DNA of 64,000 nucleotides, taken from Phycisphaerales bacterium (GTDB lineage: Bacteria > Planctomycetota > Phycisphaerae > Tepidisphaerales > Tepidisphaeraceae). The notes under the pieces are model-generated. The model saw nothing but the letters and a program-made list of their open reading frames with translations. It was not told the DNA's origin and did no database searches. Positions 26,359 through 35,335 of the stretch are shown here, one piece after another (positions within the stretch are counted from its first letter, which is position 1; every line of letters begins with the position of its first letter). Both the position numbers and the translations under genes were made by a program. The stretch lies in contig JADLCB010000019.1 in assembly GCA_020847375.1 (NCBI GenBank), positions 124,001-188,000 of the forward strand, written 5' to 3'.

Positions 26359-27807
26359 TTAGTTCATCTGGCCGGTGGCACCCGTTGCGCTGGTGGCATT
26401 GGGATCATGCGGCGGAATACCCAGGGTTACACGAACGACATCGGGTATGCTCGGCGTTGTCCATGAACGCATGAACAGCATCTCCATATCCAGCGTCACC
26501 TCAACGACGGGTACATCGCCATAAATGAATCCATCCAGTTGCAGACTCGCTGGATCCAGTGAGGTGATCTGCAAATTGCGGATATAAACCAGACGGTCAT
26601 CGCCGATCTGCTGGAGGAACTGATCCAGCCGGGTGAAATCCACATGGACGACAGCGCGAAAATAAGCCACATCAAATAGCGGGTTGGATACGCGCCCGGT
26701 TACGCTGCGCTCATATTCGTACACCAGGGGCGCCGTCGGATCGCCCGGTGTTATGGCGGGCGTAGCCGGAGCGGCGGCGCTGTTTCGTGAGGGACCACCA
26801 AACCCTGGCATACCCGGCATACCAGGCGCACCTGGAAATCCCCCGGGGAATCCACCAGGACCTCCGGCGAAATCACGCGGCATTCCAGAAAATTCCATTG
26901 GATTCATGCCCTGATTCTCCGTGATGGGCGACTTGGCCAGGACATACGGGTTTTCGGCAATATCAATCCGCACCAGCCGTTTGACGACGGCATCGCGAAC
27001 GTTGTGTGCCTGACTGTTGGCCGAGGCGAGAATGCGGGCAAAGCTGGTCTGCATCCACAAACCGAGCTGTGCCTGCCAGATCTGCGTCGGGTTGGGCGCT
27101 TCGCCGCCGATCTGGGCGAAGGCGGGATGCCAGGTGAATGCCTGCGAATCGACATACATGCGAATGGCGCTGGCACGGTCATTGAGCAATCGGGGGGCGA
27201 TCAGAACCGACTGGGTTTCATATTCCTTCGTAAGCTCCTCGCGGTTATCGCCACCGTTGGGATAAGTGCGGAACTTTCGTTCGATCTGGCTTTTGAGGGT
27301 GTTGATGGCGTCTGAAACCTCTTCCCTGGTCGGCGGGGTGTCTCCCTGCAGCAATTGCCTGGCCAGTGTCTGCTGAGCGGCAAGCTCTTTATAGCGATTA
27401 CGAAAATCAAACGCGCCGTTGTTACGCGGGCTGGGCAGGGCATCCTTGACCAGCAGCACATCGCTCAACCCGGGAAGCGTCATGCTCTGCTGGTTGATTT
27501 CCGTTGCAGCCTTGACCATATCCGCCGCCGAGGCCGCCACTTTTTGCTGCAGCGCCCGTCCTTCGTCGATCGTGGCCTGATTGGGGAACCGATCCAGCGG
27601 TGTTGCCTGCCCATCGATGCTGACGCCGGGCGTCATGCGCTCCTTATTCAGCAGGCCGGTGATGGTTGACGCCGTAGACTGGCTGGCTTTGGCCTTGGTT
27701 TCCAACATGCTGGCATATCCGGACAAAAGCCAGAATGGTGTTGTCAGCGCCACCAGCGCGATAACCCCGAGGATAAGGCTGAAAAGATGATTTTTGATGA
27801 TGTCCAT
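26359..27807 (-). CDS. PilO-like inner-membrane protein
   Basis: 482 residues. One N-terminal membrane helix (LFSLILGVIALVALTTPFWLL) is followed by a helical, coiled-coil-like region (about 35-250), a flexible Gly/Pro/Met tract near residues 300-335 (GGFPGGFPGAPGMPGMPGFGG) and a compact C-terminal alpha/beta domain (AYFRAVVHVDFTRLDQFLQQIGDDRLVYIRNLQI ... VVEVTLDMEMLFM split over two strands). That order, helix, coiled coil, ferredoxin-like domain, is that of PilO/GspM alignment proteins of type IV pilus and type II secretion platforms. It sits 62 bases after the PilM-PilN gene. Assignment rests on architecture and position. Confidence 0.72.
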   Translation of the reverse strand: MDIIKNHLFSLILGVIALVALTTPFWLLSGYASMLETKAKASQSTASTITGLLNKERMTPGVSIDGQATPLDRFPNQATIDEGRALQQKVAASAADMVKAATEINQQSMTLPGLSDVLLVKDALPSPRNNGAFDFRNRYKELAAQQTLARQLLQGDTPPTREEVSDAINTLKSQIERKFRTYPNGGDNREELTKEYETQSVLIAPRLLNDRASAIRMYVDSQAFTWHPAFAQIGGEAPNPTQIWQAQLGLWMQTSFARILASANSQAHNVRDAVVKRLVRIDIAENPYVLAKSPITENQGMNPMEFSGMPRDFAGGPGGFPGGFPGAPGMPGMPGFGGPSRNSAAAPATPAITPGDPTAPLVYEYERSVTGRVSNPLFDVAYFRAVVHVDFTRLDQFLQQIGDDRLVYIRNLQITSLDPASLQLDGFIYGDVPVVEVTLDMEMLFMRSWTTPSIPDVVRVTLGIPPHDPNATSATGATGQMN

Positions 27808-27869
27808 GGTGTTATCTCGTCCGATGAATCTTCATTTTTGGCCATTTCGAGGTTTTACGAGAAACCACT

Positions 27870-30104
27870 TCACGGCGCCGGCTGGTCCGTCTGGGCCGAT
27901 GAACCAGTCGGGCTGGTTGACCGATCCATGACAACCAGGAAGACGACGCGAAATTCGGTGTCATTGTTCATGGATTCGCCGGTAATGGGATCGACAATAT
28001 CCTGAATCTGGTTGGTCTGGGTGGTTCGACCACCAGCGTTCGTTGATCCAAGAGTAAACGGTTGATTACCGCCGGGTCTGTTACCGCCCCGTGCTCCGAA
28101 ACGTTCCATTTCCGGGAGCATACCCGGAGGCATACCGGCGGGCATACCCGGCATACCCGTCATACCCGGTTGCAGACCTCCACCGAAAGCGCCGGCATTA
28201 AATCCGCCGCTGCGACGAGTGCTGTCGAAGCCGAGGGTTGACCCATCTTTCAGCGCAGCCTGACTTTGCGCCGCAGCCAGATATTTGTTTTTCAACTGAC
28301 CATCAGCCATTTTGATCGAATCGAGCGTAATGGCGCGGGCGATATAGTAATGGCGGGCGCCTTTGTTGTCCCTGCCAATACCGTTGATTTTTTTGACCAG
28401 GGTTGAGCTGACCAGCTCCAGACCGGCACTGAAGGGGGTCGTGCCGCGAATGGCAATCAGAAAGCCGCGTTTAGGTTCGCCGGCGGTTGCATGATCCTGC
28501 CTCTGTCCGTCGGCCATCGGATTATTCTGCATCGGAGCGCCACCGAAACCGCGTGAGGAATCAGCGCGACCATCCTGACCCAGGAGTCGCCGGACATGAC
28601 CGGAATAATCCAAGTCGCTGGCTGAGAGCAGGGGGTCGAGGTCAGCGACATATTTGGTTTCAATCGAATCGACCACGATCTGCTGACGCTGCGTGCGCGG
28701 TGTGGCTTTCAACTGATCCAGCGACTGCCAGTCTGGCTGGGGCAGGGAAGAATAGACATCGGCCAGAACCTGCGGCCAGAAATTGCGGTAATTGAGCAAA
28801 GACTGGACGTTGATGATTTCCTGACGGTCGGCAGAACCGGATTGCTCGATTTCCGACCAGGCGCTATCAAGCGAGCGTGCTTCACTGACGATACGTTTGA
28901 TTTCAGAGCGATTTTTTTCCGCCGCTTCGTAGGGGGCATCGTGCATGGCCCACATGGCGCCGTACGCCAGAACCGGTGCTGCGACAAAACAGGCGGCGGC
29001 CGCGGCGAACCATTTGTTTTTTTCTCGCCACATCTTGGCGCGGCGAATCGCCGTTGGTAGCAGGCTGCTGGCGATTTTGCCTTCGCCCATGGCCTGGATC
29101 GCCAGACCGTAGGCTCCGGCCATGCTCAGGACATGATCGTTGAACGCGGTGGCGAGCTTGGGTTCAGCCGGTGCTCCAGCACCGAGATGATCGAGGCGAA
29201 CGACCTCCAATTGCAGATTCTGCTGCAGGTACTTTTGCAGCGTCGGCATCTTGAAGGTGCCACCCACCGCGATGATTTTTTGAATCTGCGATTCGCGGTG
29301 GATACTGGCGTAAAAACCCATGGAACGCTGGATTTCACTGACCAGATCAGCAAAAACCGGGCGCATCGCCTGGAAGATCTGACGGGCATATTTGCTGGTG
29401 GCAGCATTGCGCTTGAGATCTTCAGCCTTGGCGAAGTTGAGCTTGAATGCCTTGACCAGCGATTCGGTAAAAGCGTTGCCGCCGATCGGTATGGAGCGCA
29501 GCCAGACGGTTTCGCCGTCGGCGATGATCAGGTCGGTATTTTCAGCCCCCAGATCCACGATCATCGTCGTACCACTGAACCGGTTGTCGTGGTACATGGC
29601 GTTGTAGACCGCCAGCGAGTTCATCTGAACGACCTGTACGTTCAGCTCGACATCGGTGAACTGCTTGATGTGGCGGCTGACCAGATCCTTGCGCATGGCG
29701 AAGATACCCACCTCGACATCGGGCGAGCGTTCGTCGCGAAAGAGCTGGTAACTCCATTCGACATCATCCAGCGGGAAGGGACTCTGCTGGATGGCTTCAA
29801 AACGGACAATTTCGGGGATCTTTTTTTCTTCGACCGGTGGCAGCTTGATGAAACGCGCGAAAGACTGCTGGCCGGAAGTGCTCACTGCGGCCACGCCTCC
29901 CTTGATGGGGTGGCGGGCAACAAAGTTGGCCAGGGCGCTGGCCACCAGGGCATCGCGATTGTCGCCGGCGCTGGAGAGCACCTGTTCATGCTCGATGTAC
30001 TCAAAATCGGTTACCCGGAGCTGATCATTTTCACGGGTAAGGCAGACGGCCTTGAGAGCGCCGTTGCCAACGTCGATACCCCAAGCAAAGCGGGGGGAAG
30101 CCAT
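27870..30104 (-). CDS. pilM: PilM-like actin-fold ATPase fused to a PilN-like membrane domain
   Basis: 744 residues. Residues 1-345 are PilM: the actin-type phosphate-1 loop GIDVGNGALKAV, the PilM-typical VRFEAIQQSPFPLDDVEWSYQ, phosphate-2 segment MIVDLGAENTDLIIADG, and IIAVGGTFKMPTL near the C-terminal subdomain. Residues 346-363 (ASSLLPTAIRRAKMWREKNK) resemble the PilN N-terminal LLP...R motif, followed by one membrane helix (364-387) and a periplasmic helical part, so the PilM-binding tail of PilN is covalently joined here. Near residues 640-690 is a GMTGMPGMPAGMPPGM tract. It should form the cytoplasmic and inner-membrane ring of a type IV pilus or type II secretion machine. ATG 30104 has GAGGAG upstream. 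It is the first gene of the operon. Confidence 0.87.
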   Translation of the reverse strand: MASPRFAWGIDVGNGALKAVCLTRENDQLRVTDFEYIEHEQVLSSAGDNRDALVASALANFVARHPIKGGVAAVSTSGQQSFARFIKLPPVEEKKIPEIVRFEAIQQSPFPLDDVEWSYQLFRDERSPDVEVGIFAMRKDLVSRHIKQFTDVELNVQVVQMNSLAVYNAMYHDNRFSGTTMIVDLGAENTDLIIADGETVWLRSIPIGGNAFTESLVKAFKLNFAKAEDLKRNAATSKYARQIFQAMRPVFADLVSEIQRSMGFYASIHRESQIQKIIAVGGTFKMPTLQKYLQQNLQLEVVRLDHLGAGAPAEPKLATAFNDHVLSMAGAYGLAIQAMGEGKIASSLLPTAIRRAKMWREKNKWFAAAAACFVAAPVLAYGAMWAMHDAPYEAAEKNRSEIKRIVSEARSLDSAWSEIEQSGSADRQEIINVQSLLNYRNFWPQVLADVYSSLPQPDWQSLDQLKATPRTQRQQIVVDSIETKYVADLDPLLSASDLDYSGHVRRLLGQDGRADSSRGFGGAPMQNNPMADGQRQDHATAGEPKRGFLIAIRGTTPFSAGLELVSSTLVKKINGIGRDNKGARHYYIARAITLDSIKMADGQLKNKYLAAAQSQAALKDGSTLGFDSTRRSGGFNAGAFGGGLQPGMTGMPGMPAGMPPGMLPEMERFGARGGNRPGGNQPFTLGSTNAGGRTTQTNQIQDIVDPITGESMNNDTEFRVVFLVVMDRSTSPTGSSAQTDQPAP

Positions 30105-30427
30105 AGGTGTCTCCTCTGTCGCAGCGACTGATTCACGCTATTGCCAGCCAACGGCATTGGCGCTAATCAGGGCGGCGTAGCTGGGGTCTGGGATAAGCAG
30201 TGGTGCTGATCAACGCCGAACCCGGGTGCATTGTTTCATGAATTTACCGGCTGTAGCGAACTTGTTCAACCTTGCCGCCACAGAACAACAACTCTATTTT
30301 ATCAGACGCCAATCGTGCAAAAAAAGTTCCGTGTGGCGTCAGGTTGCAACCCTGAACCAATCGAAAGTCGTATTGTAACGATCCCGTTCCGCTTTTAGAG
30401 TGATTTTGCTGGCGATGGTCGCGTGTG
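30105..30427. other. Divergent intergenic region, pilM / mtaB
   Basis: About 320 bases with no supported gene. Both flanking genes read outward, so it should hold two promoters, but I could not identify convincing boxes. Confidence 0.5.
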
Positions 30428-32029
30428 ATGAAGACATTTTTTATCCAAACTCTGGGTTGCAAGGTGAACCAGTATGAAAGCGAGCAACTGGCTACGCTGT
30501 TGCGTGCGCGTGGGTTGACCGCTTGCGCGCAGGATCAGGCGGATTTACGGATTATCAATAGTTGTGCGGTCACGCGCGAGGCGGTGAGTAAAAGTCGGCA
30601 ACTAACCCGTCGGGCGCTGCGTCTACCGGTTTTGGCTGGTGCAGGGGCGCACAATGGTGGCGCTGAGGCGGACATGCGTGCTGCGGCGGAGGCTGGTACT
30701 GACGAAAAATTGCCCACCAGCACGAAATCAACCTTTGGCGACACCCCAGCGGTTGATCATTCAGTTGATGCTGATCAAACAACCAGACCGCGCCCCCGGG
30801 TGGTGGTGACGGGTTGCTGGGCGACAAGCGATGCGGCTGCGGTCAAGGCGATTCAGGGGGTGGACGCGGTTGTTGGGCATCATGACGATGTGGCGGCGGC
30901 GCTTGGGGTGTTGCTTGATGAGTGGTTGCAACCGTCAACCGGCGATGCAACATCTGGTTTGGACGGTGTGGCTGGACAAAACCGGGATTTGTTCGTTTCG
31001 CACTCGGAATATCGGCCGGGAACAATGGCGCTGCCGGTTTTAACTCAGCATGTGGCTGATCATGCCCGTGCCTTTGTTAAAGTGCAGGATGGCTGCGATG
31101 CGCATTGCACGTACTGCATTATTCCCCAGTTGCGGTCGCAGTTATGGAGCAAGCCAATCGATTCCGTGGTGGATGAGGTCAAGGCGCTGGTTGACGCAGG
31201 GCATCAGGAGATTGTTCTGACCGGCATCTTTCTCGGCGCCTATGGCCAGGAAACAGCGCTGCGGCGCAGACAGAAAACTGATCCATCATCCATCAGCCCG
31301 CTGGGAGAATTGGCGCAGGCGCTGTGTCACAAGGTTGCGGGTTTGAAGCGGCTGCGTTTCAGCAGTCTGGAACCAATGGATCTGACCGCCACGATGGTGG
31401 ACGTTTTGCGCGATCTACCGCAGGTGGTCCGGCATTTTCATCTGCCGCTGCAGTGCGGTTCGGATCGATTGCTGCGGCGGATGAATCGCCAGTACCGCCG
31501 TGATGATTATCTGCGCATGCTCGATCGTGTTTACGCAGCGTTTGATCGTCCTGCCCTTACGACGGACATTATCTGCGCTTTTCCCGGTGAAGACGAAAGT
31601 GATTTCGCCCAGACGCTTGAGGTGGTTGAACGCGCCAGATTTATTCATATTCACGCCTTTCCCTTTTCGCCCCGGCCGGGTACGGCAGCGGCGCGCTGGC
31701 GGGATGAATTTGTTGATGCTGCGGTTGCGGCGGATCGTGTCAGCCGGTTGCAAGCCAGCGCCCAACAGCACAGTTTCGCCTTCCGCCAGCAGTTCATCGG
31801 CCAGAACGTGGAATTGCTGGTCGAGCGACAAAGTGCAGCCATGCGTGAATCGGGCATTGGGCATGGTCGCTGCGCCCGTTATTTTGAGGTGCATTTTTCG
31901 GCGGATGATGTGCGCTGGGGACAGATTGCGACCGTGCGGATTGATCGGATTACGCGCACACGCACGTTTGGGGTGCTGGTTGGTGTCGATCAGCCGTCGA
32001 TCCCAGCGGATGGGGGGACGATAATATGA
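30428..32029 (+). CDS. mtaB: tRNA t6A37 methylthiotransferase MtaB
   Basis: Radical-SAM enzyme of 533 residues that adds a methylthio group to t6A37 of ANN-decoding tRNAs. The N-terminal UPF0004 domain begins MKTFFIQTLGCKVNQYESEQ and supplies cysteines for the second iron-sulfur cluster (C10, C46 in NSCAVT and the C of VVVTGCWAT). The radical-SAM cluster is CDAHCTYCI. The C-terminal TRAM region ends near DRITRTRTFGVLVG. About 65-70 residues of low-complexity Ala/Gly/Asp/Thr sequence are inserted between the second and third N-terminal cysteines (from about residue 70), which explains the length over the normal 430-450. It overlaps dtd by ATGA. Confidence 0.92.
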   Translation: MKTFFIQTLGCKVNQYESEQLATLLRARGLTACAQDQADLRIINSCAVTREAVSKSRQLTRRALRLPVLAGAGAHNGGAEADMRAAAEAGTDEKLPTSTKSTFGDTPAVDHSVDADQTTRPRPRVVVTGCWATSDAAAVKAIQGVDAVVGHHDDVAAALGVLLDEWLQPSTGDATSGLDGVAGQNRDLFVSHSEYRPGTMALPVLTQHVADHARAFVKVQDGCDAHCTYCIIPQLRSQLWSKPIDSVVDEVKALVDAGHQEIVLTGIFLGAYGQETALRRRQKTDPSSISPLGELAQALCHKVAGLKRLRFSSLEPMDLTATMVDVLRDLPQVVRHFHLPLQCGSDRLLRRMNRQYRRDDYLRMLDRVYAAFDRPALTTDIICAFPGEDESDFAQTLEVVERARFIHIHAFPFSPRPGTAAARWRDEFVDAAVAADRVSRLQASAQQHSFAFRQQFIGQNVELLVERQSAAMRESGIGHGRCARYFEVHFSADDVRWGQIATVRIDRITRTRTFGVLVGVDQPSIPADGGTII

Positions 32030-32475
32030 TTGCGGTCATTCAACGGGTACTGGCCGGTAGCGTGAAGGTAGAGGGGAGGCAGATCAGCCAGATCGAACAT
32101 GGGCTGGTTGCGCTGGTGTCGGTGGTGCGCGATGATACGGAAGTTGATGCCCGATGGATCGCGCGAAAAATAGCACAACTGCGCATTTTTCGGGATCACA
32201 GTGGTCAGAAGCATTTTGATCGGGACGTGCAGCAGGTTGGCGGTTCGGTGCTTCTTGTCAGCCAGTTTACTCTGGCGGGGCAGACCAGCACCGGTCGTCG
32301 GCCGGGGTTTGATCGCGCCGCTGCGCCCCAGCAGGCGCAGCCGTTGCTCGAGCTAACCGTGCAGGCGATTCGTGAAGCGGGAATCCAAGTGCAGACCGGT
32401 CAGTTTCAGGCGGATATGCAGGTTGCCTTGATCAACGACGGACCGGCGACATTTATTCTCGATTCGCGGCAATAG
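32026..32475 (+). CDS. dtd: D-aminoacyl-tRNA deacylase
   Basis: 149 residues, the standard DTD length. It hydrolyses D-amino acids (and glycine mischarged on tRNA-Ala) from tRNA. The two active-site signatures are SQFTLAGQT near residue 80 and the cis-Gly-Pro motif as NDGPATFIL near residue 138 (NxGPVT in most members, so Val is Ala here). It starts by MIAVIQRVLAGSVKVEG. The start codon overlaps the mtaB stop (ATGA), so the two tRNA-quality genes are coupled. Confidence 0.95.
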   Translation: MIAVIQRVLAGSVKVEGRQISQIEHGLVALVSVVRDDTEVDARWIARKIAQLRIFRDHSGQKHFDRDVQQVGGSVLLVSQFTLAGQTSTGRRPGFDRAAAPQQAQPLLELTVQAIREAGIQVQTGQFQADMQVALINDGPATFILDSRQ

Positions 32476-32497
32476 CAGGGACAATTGAATTGGCGGG

Positions 32498-33946
32498 TCA
32501 AGTCGTCGATTGGCCTGCCGGCAGGTAAGGATCATCCAACCGGCGCAATTTGACTGTCAGAATCAGACACAACATCCACATCACAACGAAGTGCCAGAAA
32601 CTCGACCCCCAGGCGTCCAGCCAGTCCATTCCATCGCGACCAAAGAGGCCCCGCAGCAAATCGCCGCTGGTTCCCATCAACCACAAGAGACCGGCGACGA
32701 ATACCCATCCGCAGCGGGTGCGTGTGCGCTGATCCAAGCGGCTGCAGAAAATCGCGTAAATGGCTGCGAAATGAGCGATCATCAGGTGTACCGCGTGGTG
32801 ATCCCAGGTGCGCTGACTCAGTAGCAGCATCAGGGCACTGATTAAACCAAAGTGCAGCATACGCCGTGGGTCGTCGCGATTCAGGCGTCGCCAACCCATT
32901 GCCCAGCCGCTGATGATCAGCAGGAGTGCTTGAAGTACCCAGAGAAGGTATTTTGCGCCCAGAGGCCCCAGATCATAAATGGCGATGCTGGCGTAGGCGG
33001 GCTGGGCGGTGGGGGGCAGATCGACATCCATGAGATAGTTGCCGCGCAAGCCGCCAATGAACAAACGCGCGATCATTCCGTGCAGCGACTGGTTGTTGTT
33101 GGTGGGCCACCACGACCCACCCAGCGTCGCCGGACGGATTACGTAGGTCCACCAGCTCAGCAGATCCTCCACCAGACGCTGCCAACCCAGTATCAATGCT
33201 GGTGAGAGGGTGAGAATGATAAATGCCACGCCGCTGGTGATCAGCAGTTTCCATTGGCGCTGATACAACCAGTAAACAGCGAAAAGTGCCGGGGTCAGTT
33301 TTAGGCAAATCGCCATTGCCAGGGCAGTACCCGCGGCGATGTCGTGCTTGTGGTGATAAAGCCACAAGTGCAGCACGATGAAAAAGGCGGTAAAGATGTT
33401 GGTGTTGGCGTGGGAAATATCGCCATTGAAAAATTTCCACGCTGCCACAAACGCCAGCAGGGCAGCGCCGCCGCCAAGCAGCCGGTGCCTGGCGCTGATC
33501 AGTTGCAGTACCATCAGCAGGGAGACGACCCAGGCGATCAGTTTGATCAGGGCGTAGACTCCAGCGATGGCCGGCGCGGGTAATAGCACAAACGGTGTGA
33601 GCAGCACAACGACCAGCGGCATGTTGGGATGCTCGACCGGCCAGCCATCGCGTTCACCCGTCACTTGCTGACCGGTGGAGGGGATGGGAAGGTAGATATT
33701 TTCGCCCTTCCAGAATGCCTGAATATCGTTGCGCCACCGACCCAGAGCGCCAGCCATGATCGGTTTTGCTTCCAACCCCCTGGCGATATCACGCTGATTG
33801 CGCGCCATTTTGCGCAATGGTTCACTGGCTTCATTGATGACCGGTATCAACACCATCAATGCCATGAGCAGCAATATCATCCGCATCGGCCAGGGGCGGT
33901 TGGCCGCAGATTCCAGCGGGATGGTAAATCGTCTGTGTTGACCCAT
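32498..33946 (-). CDS. Polytopic membrane glycosyltransferase, GT87/DUF2029 type
   Basis: About 482 residues with around ten hydrophobic helices (MRMILLLMALMVLIPVI, VVVLLTPFVLLPAPAIAGVYALI, AALLAFVAAWKFFNGDISHANTN, GTALAMAICLKLTPALFAVYWLY, LITSGVAFIILTLSPALILGW and others). The GT87 marks are the early periplasmic loop DIQAFWKGENIYLP with WPVEHPNMPL, and GDISHANTNIFTAFF followed by KLTPAL. Members use polyprenyl-phosphate sugars to glycosylate lipids or polysaccharides on the outer face of the inner membrane. The ATG at 33946 is used; a TTG at 33961 is possible. It faces dtd across 22 bases. The product is not known. Confidence 0.83.
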   Translation of the reverse strand: MGQHRRFTIPLESAANRPWPMRMILLLMALMVLIPVINEASEPLRKMARNQRDIARGLEAKPIMAGALGRWRNDIQAFWKGENIYLPIPSTGQQVTGERDGWPVEHPNMPLVVVLLTPFVLLPAPAIAGVYALIKLIAWVVSLLMVLQLISARHRLLGGGAALLAFVAAWKFFNGDISHANTNIFTAFFIVLHLWLYHHKHDIAAGTALAMAICLKLTPALFAVYWLYQRQWKLLITSGVAFIILTLSPALILGWQRLVEDLLSWWTYVIRPATLGGSWWPTNNNQSLHGMIARLFIGGLRGNYLMDVDLPPTAQPAYASIAIYDLGPLGAKYLLWVLQALLLIISGWAMGWRRLNRDDPRRMLHFGLISALMLLLSQRTWDHHAVHLMIAHFAAIYAIFCSRLDQRTRTRCGWVFVAGLLWLMGTSGDLLRGLFGRDGMDWLDAWGSSFWHFVVMWMLCLILTVKLRRLDDPYLPAGQSTT

Positions 33947-33982
33947 ACGTTCGGTGGTCAAAGCTTACCGGCGAATCAAAGG

Positions 33983-34624
33983 TTATAAAAGGCCAGTTGT
34001 TGCCAACCATGCACGGGCGATCAGCATATGCCCGGTGGTGGTCGGGTGTACGCCGTCATTGGTCCACTGGAGGTCAGGCCGCTGCGCCAGAGCCTGAAGG
34101 AACAGGTTGTGCAGGGGAATAACCACATTGGCCCGATACTCCTGAGCCAGCATATTAACAGCCTGGACATATGGCTTGAGTACCTTGTTACCATCGGCAA
34201 TCGAAGCTGGCGGGCAGATGACGCTGGGTTCACACAGAACCAGTGCGCACGTGGGCAGCGTCGAGCGCAGTTGCTTGAGAATGTTGCGGTAGGTGGCGGT
34301 ATAAACCTCCAGCGAAGTCCCGTTTTTTTTGCCGTCCAGCCCATGCCAGACATCGTTGATGCCGATTTTAATCGACAGCACATCCGGCTTGAGATCCAGT
34401 ACATCCTTCTGCCAGCGCTGCTGCAGATCGGTGATACGATTGCCACTGACACCGGTGTTCAGCACGACTGGAGCGTTTTCGGGGTCTTTGGCGCGCAGAT
34501 AATCCCGGATCAGACGTGGGTAGCCGCTGCCAATACCTTCAGCCTCTTCGCGCCGGTCGCAATCGGTAATACTGTCGCCGATGAACAATAGACGTGAATT
34601 ACGATTCAGATGGATCTTGGTCAT
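33983..34624 (-). CDS. SGNH/GDSL-type esterase or lipase
   Basis: 213 residues of the SGNH hydrolase fold. Block I is LLFIGDSITDCDRR with the nucleophilic Ser18; block II has the Gly in NTGVSGNRITDL; block III is IKIGINDVWHGLDG with Asn; block V is WTNDGVHPTTTGH with the catalytic Asp and His. No signal peptide is seen, so it is probably cytoplasmic. It is of the type that deacetylates sugars or cleaves acyl esters. It lies between the GT87 gene and ndk, reading in the same direction, which hints at glycan tailoring. Substrate unknown. Confidence 0.9.
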   Translation of the reverse strand: MTKIHLNRNSRLLFIGDSITDCDRREEAEGIGSGYPRLIRDYLRAKDPENAPVVLNTGVSGNRITDLQQRWQKDVLDLKPDVLSIKIGINDVWHGLDGKKNGTSLEVYTATYRNILKQLRSTLPTCALVLCEPSVICPPASIADGNKVLKPYVQAVNMLAQEYRANVVIPLHNLFLQALAQRPDLQWTNDGVHPTTTGHMLIARAWLATTGLL

Positions 34625-34730
34625 GACAATAAGTTGTTGTAGCGATTGATCGACAAATTGCCACAGGTGGCGATGTCTGCTGATGGCCGGTTAATCGCGC
34701 CCGAATCATTGCCAACCAACGGGCTGGATT

Positions 34731-35201
34731 TCATTCCGGCGTGCCTTTGCTCAGGTCATAAACCCACGAGGCGATGGCGGGTTTCCAGTCGATCAGTTCT
34801 TCGGGTTTGAAGAACAAGCCCAGCTCGCGCGTGGCGCTTTCAGGGGCATCAGAACCGTGGATCAGGTTGAAGGAGTTGCTGACGCCGAAATCGCCGCGGA
34901 TCGTTCCGCTTTCCGCTTGCGATCCGAAGGTCTTGCCCATCATCTTGCGGGCAATGGCGATGGCGTCCTTACCCGCCAGGGCCAGCACCACCACCGGGCT
35001 GGAGGTCATGAAATTGACCAGGCCGTCATAAAAAGGCTTGCCCTTGTGCGGTTCATAATGTGTCTGGGCGAGTTGGCGTGAAATCTGCATGAATTTCATA
35101 CCGACGATCTGCAACCCCTTTTTTTCAAAACGGGTGAGAATCTCGCCGCACAGACCACGCTGGACGGCATCGGGTTTGAAAATAATCAGTGTGCGTTCCA
35201 T
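34731..35201 (-). CDS. ndk: Nucleoside diphosphate kinase
   Basis: 156 residues. It transfers the gamma phosphate between nucleotides through phospho-His. The active-site histidine is H115 in FNLIHGSDAPESA, and the N-terminus MERTLIIFKPDAVQRGLCGEI is typical, with GTIRGDFG before the active site. The ATG is preceded by AGGAG. About 15 residues at the C-terminus (DWKPAIASWVYDLSKGTPE) go beyond the usual ending. It stands alone between intergenic gaps of roughly 110 and 135 bases. Confidence 0.97.
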   Translation of the reverse strand: MERTLIIFKPDAVQRGLCGEILTRFEKKGLQIVGMKFMQISRQLAQTHYEPHKGKPFYDGLVNFMTSSPVVVLALAGKDAIAIARKMMGKTFGSQAESGTIRGDFGVSNSFNLIHGSDAPESATRELGLFFKPEELIDWKPAIASWVYDLSKGTPE

Positions 35202-35335
35202 GAATCATGACTCCTGAAAAAGTTTGAGTTGCGGGTTATATCGCCTTGGCTGCGTCAAGCCAAGTCGCCGGAATCAACCGTCACTGGAAAACTGCGAAAA
35301 TAGATCATCGATCACGGGTGTCCGGCCGTGATAAA

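Noticed and set aside
25010-28180. Repeated GGCATACCGGGCAT-like DNA, first suspected as a repeat array
   Set aside because: The repeats are in frame within three genes and encode GMPG tracts; spacing is not constant, so it is not a CRISPR or tandem DNA array.
29133-30131. 332-codon open frame on the plus strand opposite pilM
   Set aside because: It lies wholly antisense to a gene with clear PilM motifs and shows no domain of its own; it is a shadow caused by codon bias.
32514-32525. CCTGCCGGCAGG palindrome
   Set aside because: It lies within the coding end of the GT87 gene, is GC-rich and short, and is not followed by a T-run; likely chance.
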